DNA from: Actinomycetota bacterium
Lineage (GTDB): Bacteria; Actinomycetota; Acidimicrobiia; Acidimicrobiales; Aldehydirespiratoraceae
Direction of reading: 5' to 3'
NCBI GenBank assembly: GCA_012271125.1
Contig: JAAXHB010000239.1
Location: 1-6,475, forward strand
Length of the DNA stretch: 6,475 bases
Shown: piece after piece, positions 6,466 through 6,475 of the stretch
Position numbering within the stretch: position 1 is the stretch's first letter
How the letters are laid out: each line of letters begins with the position of its first letter
Position numbers and translations under genes: made by a program
Notes under the pieces: model-generated
What the model was told of the DNA's origin: nothing
The model's input: the letters and a program-made list of their open reading frames with translations, nothing else
The model's database searches: none

Positions 6466-6475
6466 CCAGCCCAAC

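Larger units (their letters stand above)
6263..6475. other. Repeat-rich non-coding region upstream of cysD
   Basis: No convincing gene lies here. The region holds direct repeats (6302-6350), two palindromic units (6350-6398 and 6421-6465) and the short frame at 6291-6256. It must carry the operon's promoter or leader unless transcription enters from beyond the window, but I see no clear -35/-10 pair. A TTGGCA on the minus strand at 6301-6296 lacks a good -10 partner. Confidence 0.6.

Noticed and set aside
6302..6475. CRISPR array
   Set aside because: The repeats are few, unevenly spaced and have large inverted-repeat cores; there is no regular repeat-spacer pattern or cas gene.

Overview
The window looks like chromosomal DNA from an actinobacterium of moderate GC (a little over half, judged by eye). 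The main pointer is a fused CofG-CofH F420 synthase (FbiC), which is the usual actinobacterial form. GTG and TTG starts and a small charged actinobacterial-looking protein agree with this. I cannot place it more finely; an Acidimicrobiia-like lineage is a guess.

Four large genes sit head to tail on the minus strand and read from right to left: cysD (6262-5363), a cysN-cysC fusion (5376-3397), a separate cysC (3327-2686) and fbiC (2681-198). cysD and cysNC overlap by 14 bases, cysNC and cysC are 69 bases apart, and cysC and fbiC are separated by 4 bases. This is almost certainly one transcription unit. A small plus-strand gene (29-214) converges on fbiC, and their 3' ends overlap by 17 bases.

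The first three genes activate sulfate. CysD and the GTPase part of CysN make APS from sulfate and ATP. Two APS kinases, one fused to CysN and one free, convert APS to PAPS. No PAPS/APS reductase, sulfite reductase or sulfotransferase lies in the window, so it is not clear whether the PAPS serves reduction or sulfation. FbiC makes the deazaflavin chromophore (Fo) of cofactor F420 from a tyrosine and a flavin-pathway intermediate. Its tight coupling to cysC is the most unusual feature of the gene order.

The window is also rich in short repeats. An in-frame 15-base repeat (four copies) puts an acidic, phenylalanine-spaced linker into CysN. A 16-base tandem repeat (four copies) runs across the cysNC stop codon into the cysNC-cysC gap. 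The 213-base region upstream of cysD contains direct repeats and two copies of a long hairpin-forming palindrome, plus a short upstream reading frame that partly copies the cysD start. I saw no tRNA, rRNA, CRISPR array, transposase or clear factor-independent terminator.
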